Shown here one piece after another: positions 33,350 to 42,855 of a stretch of 42,855 nt of DNA (positions within the stretch are counted from its first letter, which is position 1; every line of letters starts with the position of its first letter). The stretch spans positions 1,452,116-1,494,970 of the forward strand of contig WELB01000003.1 of assembly GCA_009602725.1 (NCBI GenBank), in the 5' to 3' direction. A program made the translations under genes and the position numbers. The notes beneath the pieces are model-generated. The model searched no databases. It had not been told where the DNA came from and worked only from the letters and a program-made list of their open reading frames with translations. This DNA is from Spirogloea muscicola. Taxonomy: Eukaryota > Streptophyta > Zygnematophyceae > Spirogloeales > Spirogloeaceae.

Positions 33350-33660
33350 GGGGGCAAGGGCCGTGACCAGAAGGAAAGCGCTTCCAGATTGACAGCAGTG
33401 GCTGTGAGAAGCCAGCCCAAATATTGACAAGGTCCGAAAGGGGCGAAGCGCTATCTCAGAGCTTGCCCGGTAGGATGAAGTACTTCGTAACCACGAGTGA
33501 GGAGCCGCAAATCCGAAAGACTAGCAGGCGGAAGGAAAGCAATCCCCTGACAAAAGCCAGAGGCTGCAGCTAGAGCACGGCCAGCACGCAGGTGCAAGGC
33601 GTGGGCCATGGACCGCTGGAGGGAGATGGAGAGGCACATNCAGTAGGAGACCAACACAGA
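33350..33660 (-). mobile_element. LINE-like repeat fragment, reverse copy
   Basis: On the minus strand this has bases equivalent to SLQRSMAHALHLRAGRALAA at about 33560-33620, the LRLLTRGY end block at about 33487-33520, then the 3'-tail hairpin at 33400-33418 and the subfamily words 'cgcttccagatt' and 'acagcagtgg'. One base (33640) is uncalled. This is the same element family as at 7.9-9.7 kb, 24 kb away. Confidence 0.65.
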
Positions 33661-33866
33661 AAGTCATCAGGCCCCGCTTTTGCAGCATGACCTTCGGCAA
33701 AAGGCCCTGTTTCGGGGGAGTCGATTATGGACCAACAACCTGCAGAACCTCTTGACTTGCGCCAGCAGCCTACAATTTCAGCCTACTACTTGGACACGAA
33801 TTCCTCGTTCCAATCGACACGAAATGAAGGTGCGGAGTACAACGTATTCATGGCTTTGCCAGTGTG

Positions 33867-34082
33867 CTACATTTTTCGCAGGAATTTGCTGCCATGGGCC
33901 TGGGGGTAGCTTCACATCTCTTGCAAGAACAAGTACTTCCAGGTCGAGGTGTAATTGGAGACGCCGGTTGCGTTAGAGTGTGTTGGCCAGTGCAGACCTG
34001 GATGATGGAGACGTAAGCGAGGTACACGGCGGCGTTGAAGGCGCCCAAGGCGGCGAGCCTCGGGCCCAGACCCCAGCGCATG
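33867..34082 (-). other. Possible small membrane-protein gene (unrecognised)
   Basis: A minus-strand frame from an ATG at 34082 begins MRWGLGPRLAALGAF and continues into AAVYLAYVSIIQ at 33998, followed by a good donor (CAG|GTCTGC). An acceptor (CCCCCAG) at 33900 would add AHGSKFLRKM and a TAG, in phase. The product would be about 38 residues with one membrane segment. The same frame is open further upstream except for one TGA near 34123-34125. I recognise no family, and GC-rich DNA makes chance frames common. Confidence 0.25.
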
Positions 34083-34164
34083 GGCAAGCGCAAGAGCGCG
34101 GCACTGCAGGGGCCTGGCAGTCACTTCAGCAGGGCGATTTTGCGCCCCGTCCCGTCGCCGTAAT

Positions 34165-34241
34165 GGCCGTGATTGCCGCCGCCGCCGCCGCCGTGGCCGC
34201 CGCCGCCGCCGCCGCCGGCGGAGGATCCCCTCGCCGCCGCG
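34165..34241 (+). repeat. GCC trinucleotide tract in the SRRM1 leader
   Basis: Two runs of GCC units (about 34173-34190 and 34197-34216) lie just upstream of the SRRM1 start codon. A GGC tract (about 34389-34411) sits at the end of intron 1, directly before the acceptor. Confidence 0.8.
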
Positions 34242-36805
34242 ATGTCGGGCGGGTTCTTCCGAGTGAGCCGCTGCGCCGCCTCCGCCTCCATGCCCGCGCC
34301 TCAGTCGCCGCGAAGCGGCTGCGGCATTCACGGTTTGCCCGTGAAAGGCTTCTCTGGCCGTAGTGCCACTCGCTGACGGCGGCAGCGACGGCGGCGGCGG
34401 CGGCGGCGGGTGGCAGGGGACGAGCGCGGAGCAGGACACGCGGTTCTCCAACAAGCAGGCCAAGCTGATCCGCACCATGAAGTTCCCACCGGAGCTGGAG
34501 GAAGTGGTGCGGCGCTCCTCCCTCAGCCCCTTCTCTCCGCCTCCGCCGTCGTCAGCCGTCGTTGGCTGCTTGGCGGCGCCGCTGCCGGAGCCTCCTGCTG
34601 CCGCGCGGGGACGCTCAGCTTGTCTTGGAGGGGCTGAGGGTTTGGCCAATCCGCTTCACATTGCGCGCCAGCCAATGCTCACGACGCCGCTGCCGCCCCC
34701 ACTGTTGCCGTGGGTTTTTCCGGCAGGTGGACATGAGCAAGGTGAAGATGGAGGTGATGAAGCCGTGGATCAACCGGCGCGTGACCGAGCTGCTGGGCAT
34801 CGAGGACGACGTCGTGCTCGGCTACATCCACGAGCTCCTCGTCGGCGTGCGACACCGCGCACCCTTCTCTTCCTCATCTGGACTTCCCTTGACCATCGAT
34901 GCCACATTTGCTGCCGCCGCTGCCGCCCTCTGACCCTACCACTCGCCCGCTCATGTGCGCCCACAGAAGGTCGACGGCAAGAAGGTGCAGATTGCCATCA
35001 CGGGGTTCATGGAGAAGCACACGGGGCGGTTCATGAAGGAGCTGTGGGGACTCCTGACGAGCGCGCAGGGCACTGTCTCCGGCATCCCGCAGCAGTTCCT
35101 CGACGAGAAGGCCGAGGAGCTGCGCATCAAGAAGGTCAGCAGCCGCAGCCGCAACCGCAGCTGCTGCCACATGTCGATTATCGTCGCCTATCTGCCTTTG
35201 GCTTTGTCTGACGGCCTTTGCCTTGGCGGCTTTACTTATCAGGAAGAGGAGGAGCGAATCATGGCGGAGCTGCGGCGGCTGCAGGAGCTGCAGATGGCAG
35301 AGGCAGAGGCAGAGCGCCAGCGTAAGGCGACAGCTGCGGCCGCTGAACGCAGTGCTGCGCGCATTGCCGCTGCCGCTTCCAACACCGCCGCCGGCGAGAC
35401 GCGGCAGCTGGATGATAAGGAGGATGTCAGCGACGCGAGCGGCGATGGTGGCCGCCGCTCCCGCCGCAGCGACAGCCCGTCGCCACCACCGGCGCCTCCC
35501 CGCCGAGGGCGTAGTGGCACGCCGCCACTTCCCCGCCGCCGCGAGTTTCGCGATCGTGACCGAGACTTCCACATCGACCGGCACAGGTGGGACCGGCGCG
35601 AGCGGCGAAGCCCCCCTCCAATGCGGCGACGGCCGCCCTCAGAGGAGCGGGACTTGAGGCCTGGCCGATATGGCGGCGGCCCGCGGCGGGGCCGCAGCCC
35701 TCCTCTGCTGGAGAGGGAGAGGGAGAGGGAGAGGGAGAGAGAGAGGGCGAGGGCGAGGGATGTGGAACAGGAGCGCGAGCATGAGGGCAACCATCGAATG
35801 AACGATACTCGGCGAGCGGGCATCCACACTCTATCGAGACGGACCTCGCCTCCACCGCGGCAGGAGACACCGCCACCTGCGTCGCCGGTGCCGCCACGGG
35901 GTCACCACGTCCGTGACAGCTCTGAGGAGGAGGAGGATGGACCCCGGCGCCCTGCCCACAATTCCCCGTCGCCGCCGGCCCGGTCCCTGCCCTCTCACCG
36001 GAGGCTTGCGAAAGAGGATGCCAGCTTGAAGGAGGAGAAGGAGGAGATGGACCACGCGCCGAGGTCGCCGCCGCCGCCAAGGCTGAGGCGTGACAGAGAC
36101 ACCTCTGCAGATGGAGGGGGCCGCCCTGTGAGTACCGTGGGCAACGGCGCCTTCCCGCCTGGGCCGCCTGCTCGTGCAAGCAAGCCTAACGAGGAGGAGA
36201 GGGAGGAGGAGGAGGAGAAGGACAATCAGCGGTCAAAACTCATGGCTGCATCACTGCCGCCCAAGAATGGCCAACAAGAGCAGGCAGACAGCGGCAGCGT
36301 GGATCGCGCCCTGGGCAAGGTGGATGCTATGGTGCGGCCGGCGCCGGCTGTGAAGGAGGAGGAAGGAGAGGAGGAGGAAGAGGAGGACCCCAAGGACAGG
36401 GACGGGGAGAGTGATGATGATGAGGGGGAGGACGCGCAGGATGGCGGCGAGGCAGCAGGGGCTGCCGCCGGTGCTGACGGCGAGAGCCGCGAGGCCAAGC
36501 GGAAGCGCAAGGAAGAGAAGCGGGCGCGGCGGGAGGAGAAGCACCGGCGCAAGGAGGAGAAGCGACGGCGCAAGGAGGAGAAGCGGGCGCGCAAAGTGGC
36601 CAAGCTGGAGGTCGAGGGGGGCCCGACCTCACTGCTGCCACTGGCAGAGGACGGTGGTTACAAGGAGGGCTATGAGGGCGAGCCAGCGCGCGTGCGGCGG
36701 AAGGTTGCTGATGGTGGGGCAGAGCAGCGGCAGCTCGAGGAGGACCTGCGGCAGAAGGCGCTGCGGTCGCTCCTGGCCAAGAAGAGTGACGCTGGAGCCG
36801 AGTAG
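34242..36805 (+). CDS. SRRM1: SRRM1 (SRm160)-like PWI-domain splicing factor
   Basis: SRRM1 is a nuclear splicing coactivator that also links to 3'-end processing; its PWI domain binds nucleic acid. Five exons join in phase: 34242-34262 (MSGGFFR, a 21-base exon), 34417-34503 (GTSAEQDTRFSNKQAKLIRT), 34727-34846 (VDMSKVKMEVMKPWINRRVT, ELLGIEDDVV), 34967-35134 (ITGFMEKHTGRFMKELW) and 35243-36805, giving 652 residues. MSGGFFRGTSA(D/E)QDTRFSNKQAKL is the family's conserved N-terminus, which fixes the start despite the tiny first exon; the longer frame beginning at 34363 is intron. The PWI domain spans about residues 30-132. The large last exon is an Arg/Ser/Pro/Glu low-complexity tail with RRSRRSDSPSPPP, an RE repeat, acidic EEEGEEEEEEDPKD and repeated KEEKR-type units. 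It lacks long pure RS runs. Confidence 0.96.
35713..35760 (+). repeat. GAGAGG purine repeat coding an Arg-Glu run in SRRM1
   Basis: About eight 'gagagg'-type units encode alternating Arg and Glu, then Ala-Arg. Such charged-dipeptide runs are common in splicing-factor tails. Length variation between alleles would be expected to stay in frame when hexanucleotide units change. Confidence 0.75.
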
Positions 36806-38276
36806 AGTAGCCACGCTTGCCCTCTGTCACATGAGCATTACTTAATGCCTCGTCAAAGTCACTGACGACTTCTTGTTTGTCACTTGCATCTTATGGATTT
36901 ATCGCTTGCTGCTCCAATGAAGTAGGCCATTTGGGGCGTTGCTGATGGGCGTTCAAAACCACCAGTAGTCAGCCCCTGCTGACCTACAATCACAAGCAGG
37001 CGATAGCTTGAGCCTTTCCTGTATGCAAGCACTTGAAGGCAAATGCTTGCATTTATGGCCTGGAACATGTTCTCACTGCTTGCCCTTGGGCACATGATAT
37101 GCCCACTAGCCCAGCCGGTCTTCCGACGGCTTTGGTTGTTCTGAGCAGCTTGCACATGACTCGCTTACCAGCTTCTTCAACAAGGAAGCCATCCCTCAGT
37201 GGAGTACTCGTCTATGCGTCTATGCCCTGTCCTACGGGTCTGGAGCCGTTGCAAGTACATCCCCCACTTGTAACTCGACACTCAGGATGACTTGTTAGAG
37301 GTAAGAATACTTGTGCAAAGCACCAAATGCGCTGCTTGTGCACAACTCATGTTGCCAGTAGACACTGTACAGGTGCTGTGGCCCCTGCAAGGTTAGGCTG
37401 ACCTGCACTCAACACTACAATCAGACAGAAGGCAGCAACCGCTGCTGTCAACCAAGATGTTGCCTGATATCAACTATGAATAATCACTAGGACAATGATG
37501 GTGCAACTCCTGATGTAGTAGATCCAGCTACGACTACTTAAGCATATGTCCATGACTGGTAATGCTCTGTTTGTATATGGTTGCTACTTCCTTGGATGAG
37601 CATAAATAATAATTTTGATCTCTGTGAAAGCAGAGGATGACATGGAACGGTCAGTGACATGTATTCCTTGTACATGATTGAGCAGTAGTTCCTGTAAAAC
37701 CTCATGTACGCGTGATAATAGACCTCAACCAGTGTACTGCACATCTGGGCACTTCCTTGCAGGCGCAGTCTTTGAAAGCTTGTGTCACACTTATATTCCT
37801 ATAGTCTTGCAGTTGAGAAAACGATGCAAGTCAAAGGCAGTTGTTAATAAGTGATGGATGGCAAGATTGTGATAGCTTTCACTGGAGCAGGTCAGTGAAG
37901 CATGTCAGCAGGAGGTCCTTTATTTCTGGTGTGTCGCTTTGTCTCACCACCACTGGTAAGTGTCCTGGCCTTGCTGGCTAGTCACAATCATACCGGGTGT
38001 GGCTTCACGTAACCTGGGAGGCTGGGATGGACGTAGAAGACAATAACTCTCTGGGGTACCCGACAGTTGGGCCCTTAGTGGTGTAATCAAGATGAAGGGC
38101 GAAAGGGCAAAGATCAATGGCAGATGTGCAATGTCCACCACTGAAGGTGCTGAATGCAGTGAAGGAGGAACTCAAGTTCAGGTGATAGGGTTCCAGAGCA
38201 CATTTTTGAGCTCTGGAACATACGTCGTGTAATCAAGCATTTGCCTTTCATAGCCTGCAAGCCAGCGCAGGCCGGG
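36806..38276. other. Intergenic region between convergent SRRM1 and ORC1
   Basis: About 1.5 kb. It is less GC-rich than its neighbours and has no supported gene or RNA. The right end (from about 38171) belongs to the tandem duplication of the ORC1 3' end. Confidence 0.5.
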
Positions 38277-38520
38277 TCAGAAGAGGTGGGCCAGCCATAT
38301 TGCATTGTCTTTCTTGAGAGCAATCGCCTCTGCACTGGGAAGTGCTGGGAGCAGAGGAGATCAAATTCAGGTGAAAGGAGGTTCTGGACCACATTTCCGT
38401 GTAGTCAAGCATTTGGCTTAGATTTCCTGCAAGCCAGCGTAGGCCGGGTCACAAGAGGCGGGCCAGCCACGGGACTGCATCGTCCTTCTTGAGAACAAAC
38501 GCCACGTCATCACTGCCAAG
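38171..38520 (-). repeat. Tandem duplication of the ORC1 last exon and 3' flank (units about 190 bases)
   Basis: The unit around 38363-38520 recurs at about 38171-38335. Matching landmarks in plus-strand order are 'ttcaggtga', 'tcaagcatttg', 'cctgcaagccagcg.aggccg', 'gtca.aagaggcggg' (or 'gtgggc'), 'ccagccac/at' and 'cttcttgagaac/gc'. Each unit contains an acceptor CAG, a phase-1 coding segment homologous to the end of ORC1, and a TGA. Confidence 0.9.
38277..38334 (-). other. Second (distal) copy of the ORC1 terminal coding exon
   Basis: Starting after a CAG acceptor (38337-38335), this 58-base segment reads, in the phase left by the preceding exon, (S)AEAIALKKDNAIWLAHLF then TGA. The proximal exon (38512-38449) reads (S)DDVAFVLKKDDAVPWLARLL then TGA. 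The proximal form matches the canonical plant ORC1 end. The distal form keeps frame, acceptor and stop but has lost the DD and changed several residues. It could be an alternative terminal exon or a decaying duplicate. Confidence 0.6.
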
Positions 38521-41500
38521 ATTTGCCGGTGGGCGTCAGTCACAGTGAGTGAGGTCCGTCATCCATGCAACTTTTACTGTTGTCGCTTCTGTATCTAATC
38601 ATAGTTTGTCAGTTACTCTCTGATGCCTGAGCATCCGTGGTCTTCTGTCAAGCTGCTGGAACTTGGTTGCTTATGAGGTGGGGATTTATATGTAAAGCCT
38701 GCAAGATGAATATGCATTAGATCTTGCAGCACTTTTCAGGAGCTACCTTGGCACGTTGAGCTGCAACTTTTGGTGCCGTCGCTTGGTGCCTGGCTCACAG
38801 AGGATGAGGCGGCACACCCCCAAGCGGCACCTGCAGCACAGCAAGCACCAAATCTTACTGCTGCGTCTGTGCAGATGCCCCACACAACATAGGTCAGCAC
38901 TTGGACTCATACCAGAGCTGAGTCTGATGGCCAGTGCAGCTGCCGTCAGAAGAGGGCCATTGGCAAGTTTCCCACAACTCCATCATCGTTTATATGGCAA
39001 GTGAGCACAAGACGACCAAGGATGCCATCATAGTGTATACGTCTTGTCTATAGTAGGAGTGGTATTGCTGACCCAATGGCGCACAGGGTGTCCAAGGGGG
39101 GCACAGCCTCGCCGTGGGCGCGGCAGAGCTGCAGGTGAGCCCCTGCAACGCGCTCGAGCGTGGCCTCTGCCACGCCCGAGCGCCGCCCCTCAAGCACCAG
39201 CGATGCCAGAAACACCTTCTCCTGCTGGCTGCACCTCCCCAGCATCTACATTGAGCCAATGCACATGGCGGCGCTTGAGAACTAGCATACTGCATCACTG
39301 ACGAAGCAACTAAAAATCTCAAACTCATGTCAGCATCTGTCACACGTCTGACAACTGACTCTGCCAGTTGATGAAGACTGCCGCGATGACTCGATGACTC
39401 GTACTTGTCCATATCGACTGTAAGGCAAGCTACGGTGCGGTTTGGGGCAAGCGTGCTCAAGCCACCGACCAGCATGTGGGGCGCCTGAAAGGTCTCCCTG
39501 ATGGCGACGTCGATGTCGGCCATGCCCACGCGCTCGCTCCCTGCATAACAGCATGTCGCGCGTCATGCTCCTCGTGCATGCAGTGACATGCATGCACTGT
39601 GTGCTTGACTATAATGAGTATTCCACGCTGAAGCATGGTGCTATTGCTGCCGAAGATGAAGATTTCATAAGGTTTTGCTAGTCAAGGTTGGAGGAGTTTG
39701 CCAGTGATTTCTTCTGTTGCCACAGGTTGAGAAATGGTGGAAGCGGTTAGTGTGGTTGCGCAGCGCTTCCTGGCTTGGGCCACCTCCACAGCCCTCCGGC
39801 AGAGCTCCAGGGCACGCCGGACATCCCCAGACACAGCCGCCACCTGACAGGTCGCAAAGCTGCCGGTCGTCACAGGCAAGCTCATGGGTCCTGCGGTCTC
39901 GGCCCGCAGGACCGCATGCATGTACCACAGGATGGCCAGGCCCTGCTGCTGACCTTACGGGACGCCAGTTCGACGGCCTGGGCGTCGAACACGGGCGACT
40001 CCTGGAGGCGGGCCGCGACGATCGCCTGGAGCTGCTGCCGTGTGTACGGCGTGAAGGCGACGCGGGTGAGGCCCAAGCGAGACAGGATGCGCGGCAGCAG
40101 GCGCTCCGGGAGGTCCATGGTGTTGGCGATGCCTGGCAACGACAGTCGGGGCACGGCGATGTGAGGCTGGTCCGCTAAGCACTGCAGCAAATTGTCAATA
40201 AAGGACAAGGCCTTATTGTTGTCATTCTTGACTTTGTTGTCGTGCTGATTGTAAAGGGCCCATAGCCTATCGCTTGTCTGTTACGACGATCGAGCGGGCC
40301 AGCCTGCACTCTTTACAGCAGCGTTACGACTTGGAGGACTGCGGTTGGCAGGGCCTCACCAACAACCACGAGCTGCGAGCCTGGGAGCGTTGGCCAATTG
40401 AAGAGGTTGTAGAGGACCTGCCAGCCAGCCGCTGCACAGCGTTACTTATTACAGTGATGGGACACGAAGTATACAGAATCATGCATACTGACAAGCTCTA
40501 CATATAAATGTGAACTATAATAAGACTACGTGGATGCATTCTGCAGTGTCCTATGTCAGATTGCAGCGGAAGCTCTGACTTTTTCAAGAGCGGTGCTGCA
40601 AGTAGAGCCGGGAGGGGCGGATTCACCGTCTGCTTTTTGGTCATGAGGAGGTCGAGCTCGTCCACGAGAAGAATGCATGGCCGCCTTTGCCGCTGCTGCC
40701 GCTGCGATGCGGCACCACTGCTGCCACCGCCGCCTCCACCGGCAAACATGCTCTCCAGCTGCTTGAGCGCCACCTTGTGGCTCACCCGCTGCCCAGTGAG
40801 GCCCTCGTACAGCACCTGCATCGCAAGCAGCCATTGATGAGACCTTGCAGAAAACCCGGTTAGTATTTGTTCTGCATAGGAGAGCCTGCATAATTGACAT
40901 TGGTTAATCAAAGAGCACACTGTGTGAAACAGACGGCAATAGCGTGAACGAGTAAATTGAGTGGTTGGCCTCGTGCAACAGAAAAGGGGCCAGAGCTGAA
41001 AGGCAGCGACAATGATGAGAGTCCCGGCAGTCGACGTGGCAGCGCTGCGGGAGGGGAAGAGGGCCGGACGCTGTAGAGGTGCTGCGGCGAAGGGAGGCGC
41101 AGGCCGTTGATGTCGGCAAGCTGGAAGGGCGGAAGCTCGCTTGCCGCCGCACGTCGCGCCATATTCCGCAGCACCCCCATCACTGTCGCCGTCTGCAGCG
41201 CCCGCTGCCGTCAAGAGTCAGCCGGCGCGTGATTGGCAGCCCCTAAACCATTCCTCATGCATGCAGTTCAGGAACCCTGATGTCAGCCTGCGGGAGGAGA
41301 TGGCGAGTCTGGGTGACAGGGGCTGTGCCAGACCTTGCCGGTGCCAGGCACGCCGCTGACATAGAGCGAGCGACCGAGGCAGTGTGTGCCGCCGTCAGCT
41401 ATGGCCTCCTCAAGGAACGCCTCAATTGCAGCTCGTTCCCTTTGGCAATGACCGCGGCGGGAGGATGCGGCAGAGTCAGGTCGAGCACGGCGCTAGTCCT

Positions 41501-42855
41501 GCATGCAGCAGCTGCGGCAGTCTTGCATAGGCGGGCATGGGATTCACCACCACACCTCTCGCGGCAGGGCAGCGACTTGGGGGCGGCGGCAAGTGCGAGT
41601 GCCGCGCAGGCGCGGTCGAAGGGGTCATGCAACGGCTGGCGTGCCGCTGCGGGGATCTCGGCGCTGCCCACGCGGGCGCCGCCTGCGTGCCGGTGCCGCC
41701 GCAGGTTCTGCAGGGCGTGGCCCAGGCCGGGAGCTGGTGAGGCAGAGCATGTGCAGGCAAGGGCTTGCAGTGCTCGAGGAGGGCACACTAATTGCAACAG
41801 CAGCAGAATGCGGCTAATGATAATGCAAGAGCGGCTGTAATGGCCAGCCCGGTGCATACAGAGGGTGTTCAGGATTTACTTTGCATTATTGTTATGATTA
41901 TATTAGCAAAGTTAGAGCAGCAGATGTTGACACTCACGGCGGCTTTCAGTGAGGGGGTGACTGCTGCTCGCCGGCCACTGCCGCGTTTCTTAGTTGCGGC
42001 CCTGCCATCCAGCTGCCTCCTTCGCCTGCGCTTGCGTACCATGGCGCCCCCGCCGTCGTCCTCTGACGGCGACGAATACGAGCCACCGCCGCCGTCGAAG
42101 TCGCTGCCACTGCTGCTCCCGCTGGCGCCTCTGTCGCCGCCGTCGGCCTGCGGCAGCGCCACGACGATAAGCGTGGCCAGGCAGTCGGGACTCACTACCG
42201 GGTGCTGTAGACTGACCGCTCTCTCACCTCGGCAGGGAGCCGCGAGAAGCGATGCCACGCGGCGTCGTACTCGTACTCGCAGAAGTAGACGTCGTCGCCG
42301 CCGTCGGCCGCCGCTCGGAAGGCCGCCAGCGGCAGCACGTGGCAGCGCCGCACGATCGAAGCGACCTGGCCGCACGCCCATAACATACAGTCAATTGGTT
42401 AGAGTTAACAGCTAACTGATCTTGTTAGCGTCCATAGTCAGCTCAGGCTCAGCATCGAAGTCAGTGCGGGATGTGAGGACCTGGATGTCGTCCTCGACGA
42501 CGGAGAGGAAGAGCTCGCGTGCGCCGTGGTGGCGCTGCCGGCCGCAGTGCGCCTCCTCGGGCAGCATGTACCACCGCACGCGGCAGCCGGCGCCGCCGCC
42601 CTCGGCCCTCCACAGCCTGCCGCCGCCGCCGCCGCCGCGCACCGTGAGCCGCGGCCGGCAATGACAAATGTGGGCAAGGCCGGCTGGCGGCGATGGCAGT
42701 GGTGAGAAGCGCGGACCGCTGGATGCGCGCCGCGAAGAGCTCCTGCGCGAGGAAGCGCTCGCGCAGAGTGCGGCTGCGGCGCTGCCGCTCCGAGTGCGGC
42801 TGGTCGCCGTCGACCGCGGCCTCGGCAGCTCCATCGGCGGCGGCGGCCGCAGGGC
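38449..42855 (-). CDS. ORC1: ORC1, largest subunit of the origin recognition complex (5' end outside window)
   Basis: ORC1 is the AAA+ ATPase subunit that binds origins and helps load MCM. The gene enters from the right edge in frame (an exon ending at 42717: RSRTLRERFLAQELFAARIQ). BAH-domain exons 42616-42481 (RVRWYMLPEEAHCGRQ, ARELFLSVVEDDIQ) and 42365-42228 (DDVYFCEYEYDAAWHRF) follow. After a charged linker come FDRACAALALAAAPKSLPCR, Walker A YVSGVPGTGK (about 41.35 kb), LADINGLRLPSPQHLYS, YEGLTGQRVSHKVALKQLE and Walker B CILLVDELDLLMTKKQ (about 40.65 kb). Next are GIANTMDLPERLLPRILSRL, VSGDVRRALELCRRAVEVAQ (about 39.8 kb), MADIDVAIRETFQAPHM, a winged-helix exon (QQEKVFLASLVLEGRRSGVA), 38830-38747 (CRLILCEPGTKRRHQKLQLN) and the last exon 38512-38449. 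Plant ORC1 also has a PHD finger; it would lie beyond the edge. Confidence 0.95.

Noticed and set aside
34363-35211. Long forward ORF through the SRRM1 introns and exon boundaries
   Set aside because: It reads through intron 1 and intron 2 sequence. The family's conserved N-terminus is recovered only by splicing 34242-34262 to 34417.
35239-36603. Long minus-strand Arg/Ser-rich and Ser-rich ORFs opposite the last SRRM1 exon
   Set aside because: These are complements of the low-complexity RE/EK repeat coding region and have no independent family character.
2347-42855. RAD9, ORC1, SWI3 and CENP-E-like kinesin as a functional genome-maintenance cluster
   Set aside because: The genes are unrelated families, in mixed orientations, with normal intergenic spacing. 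Co-occurrence in one window is most simply chance in a eukaryotic genome.

Overview
This is a nuclear chromosome segment from a green-lineage eukaryote, most likely a streptophyte alga. The coding genes are densely interrupted by GT-AG introns, the DNA is GC-rich with many GCC/CGG tracts, there is a short run of plant-type telomere repeat (TTTAGGG), and several predicted proteins (SMO2, kinesin-7, RAD9, ORC1) are closest to plant family members as far as I can judge by eye. No operons, CRISPR arrays or bacterial signals are present. The species assignment is inference.

Layout, left to right: a retroelement 3'-end fragment (1-400); a C2orf69-family hydrolase-like gene (+, 924-1760); the checkpoint-clamp gene RAD9 (-, 5896-2347); a repeat-rich accessory zone (about 6.1-10.0 kb) holding a long inverted repeat and a nest of LINE-like 3' fragments in both orientations; the C4-sterol methyl oxidase SMO2 (+, 10374-12482) followed by a tandem copy of its own 3' end; a SWI3/SMARCC chromatin-remodelling subunit (-, 19651-13313); a 408-base assembly gap inside the shared promoter; a very long kinesin-7 (CENP-E/KIN-7O-like; +, 20368 to about 30876); VPS55 (-, 32927-32018) with a telo-box and a 29-base G tract upstream; another retroelement fragment (33.35-33.66 kb); the PWI-domain splicing factor SRRM1 (+, 34242-36805); and ORC1 (-, from beyond the right edge to 38449), whose last coding exon is tandemly duplicated.

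Functionally these are conserved housekeeping genes. RAD9 and ORC1 act in replication and its checkpoint, kinesin-7 in mitosis or cytokinesis, SWI3 in chromatin remodelling, SRRM1 in splicing and 3'-end processing, VPS55 in endosomal sorting, SMO2 in sterol synthesis. I see no evidence of a dedicated gene cluster. The unusual material is structural: duplicated 3'-terminal exons in two genes, a SWI3 protein that combines animal-type N-terminal and plant SWI3D-type C-terminal modules, a family of truncated retroelement copies sharing a conserved 3' hairpin, and a long foldback that keeps a signal-peptide-like reading frame.
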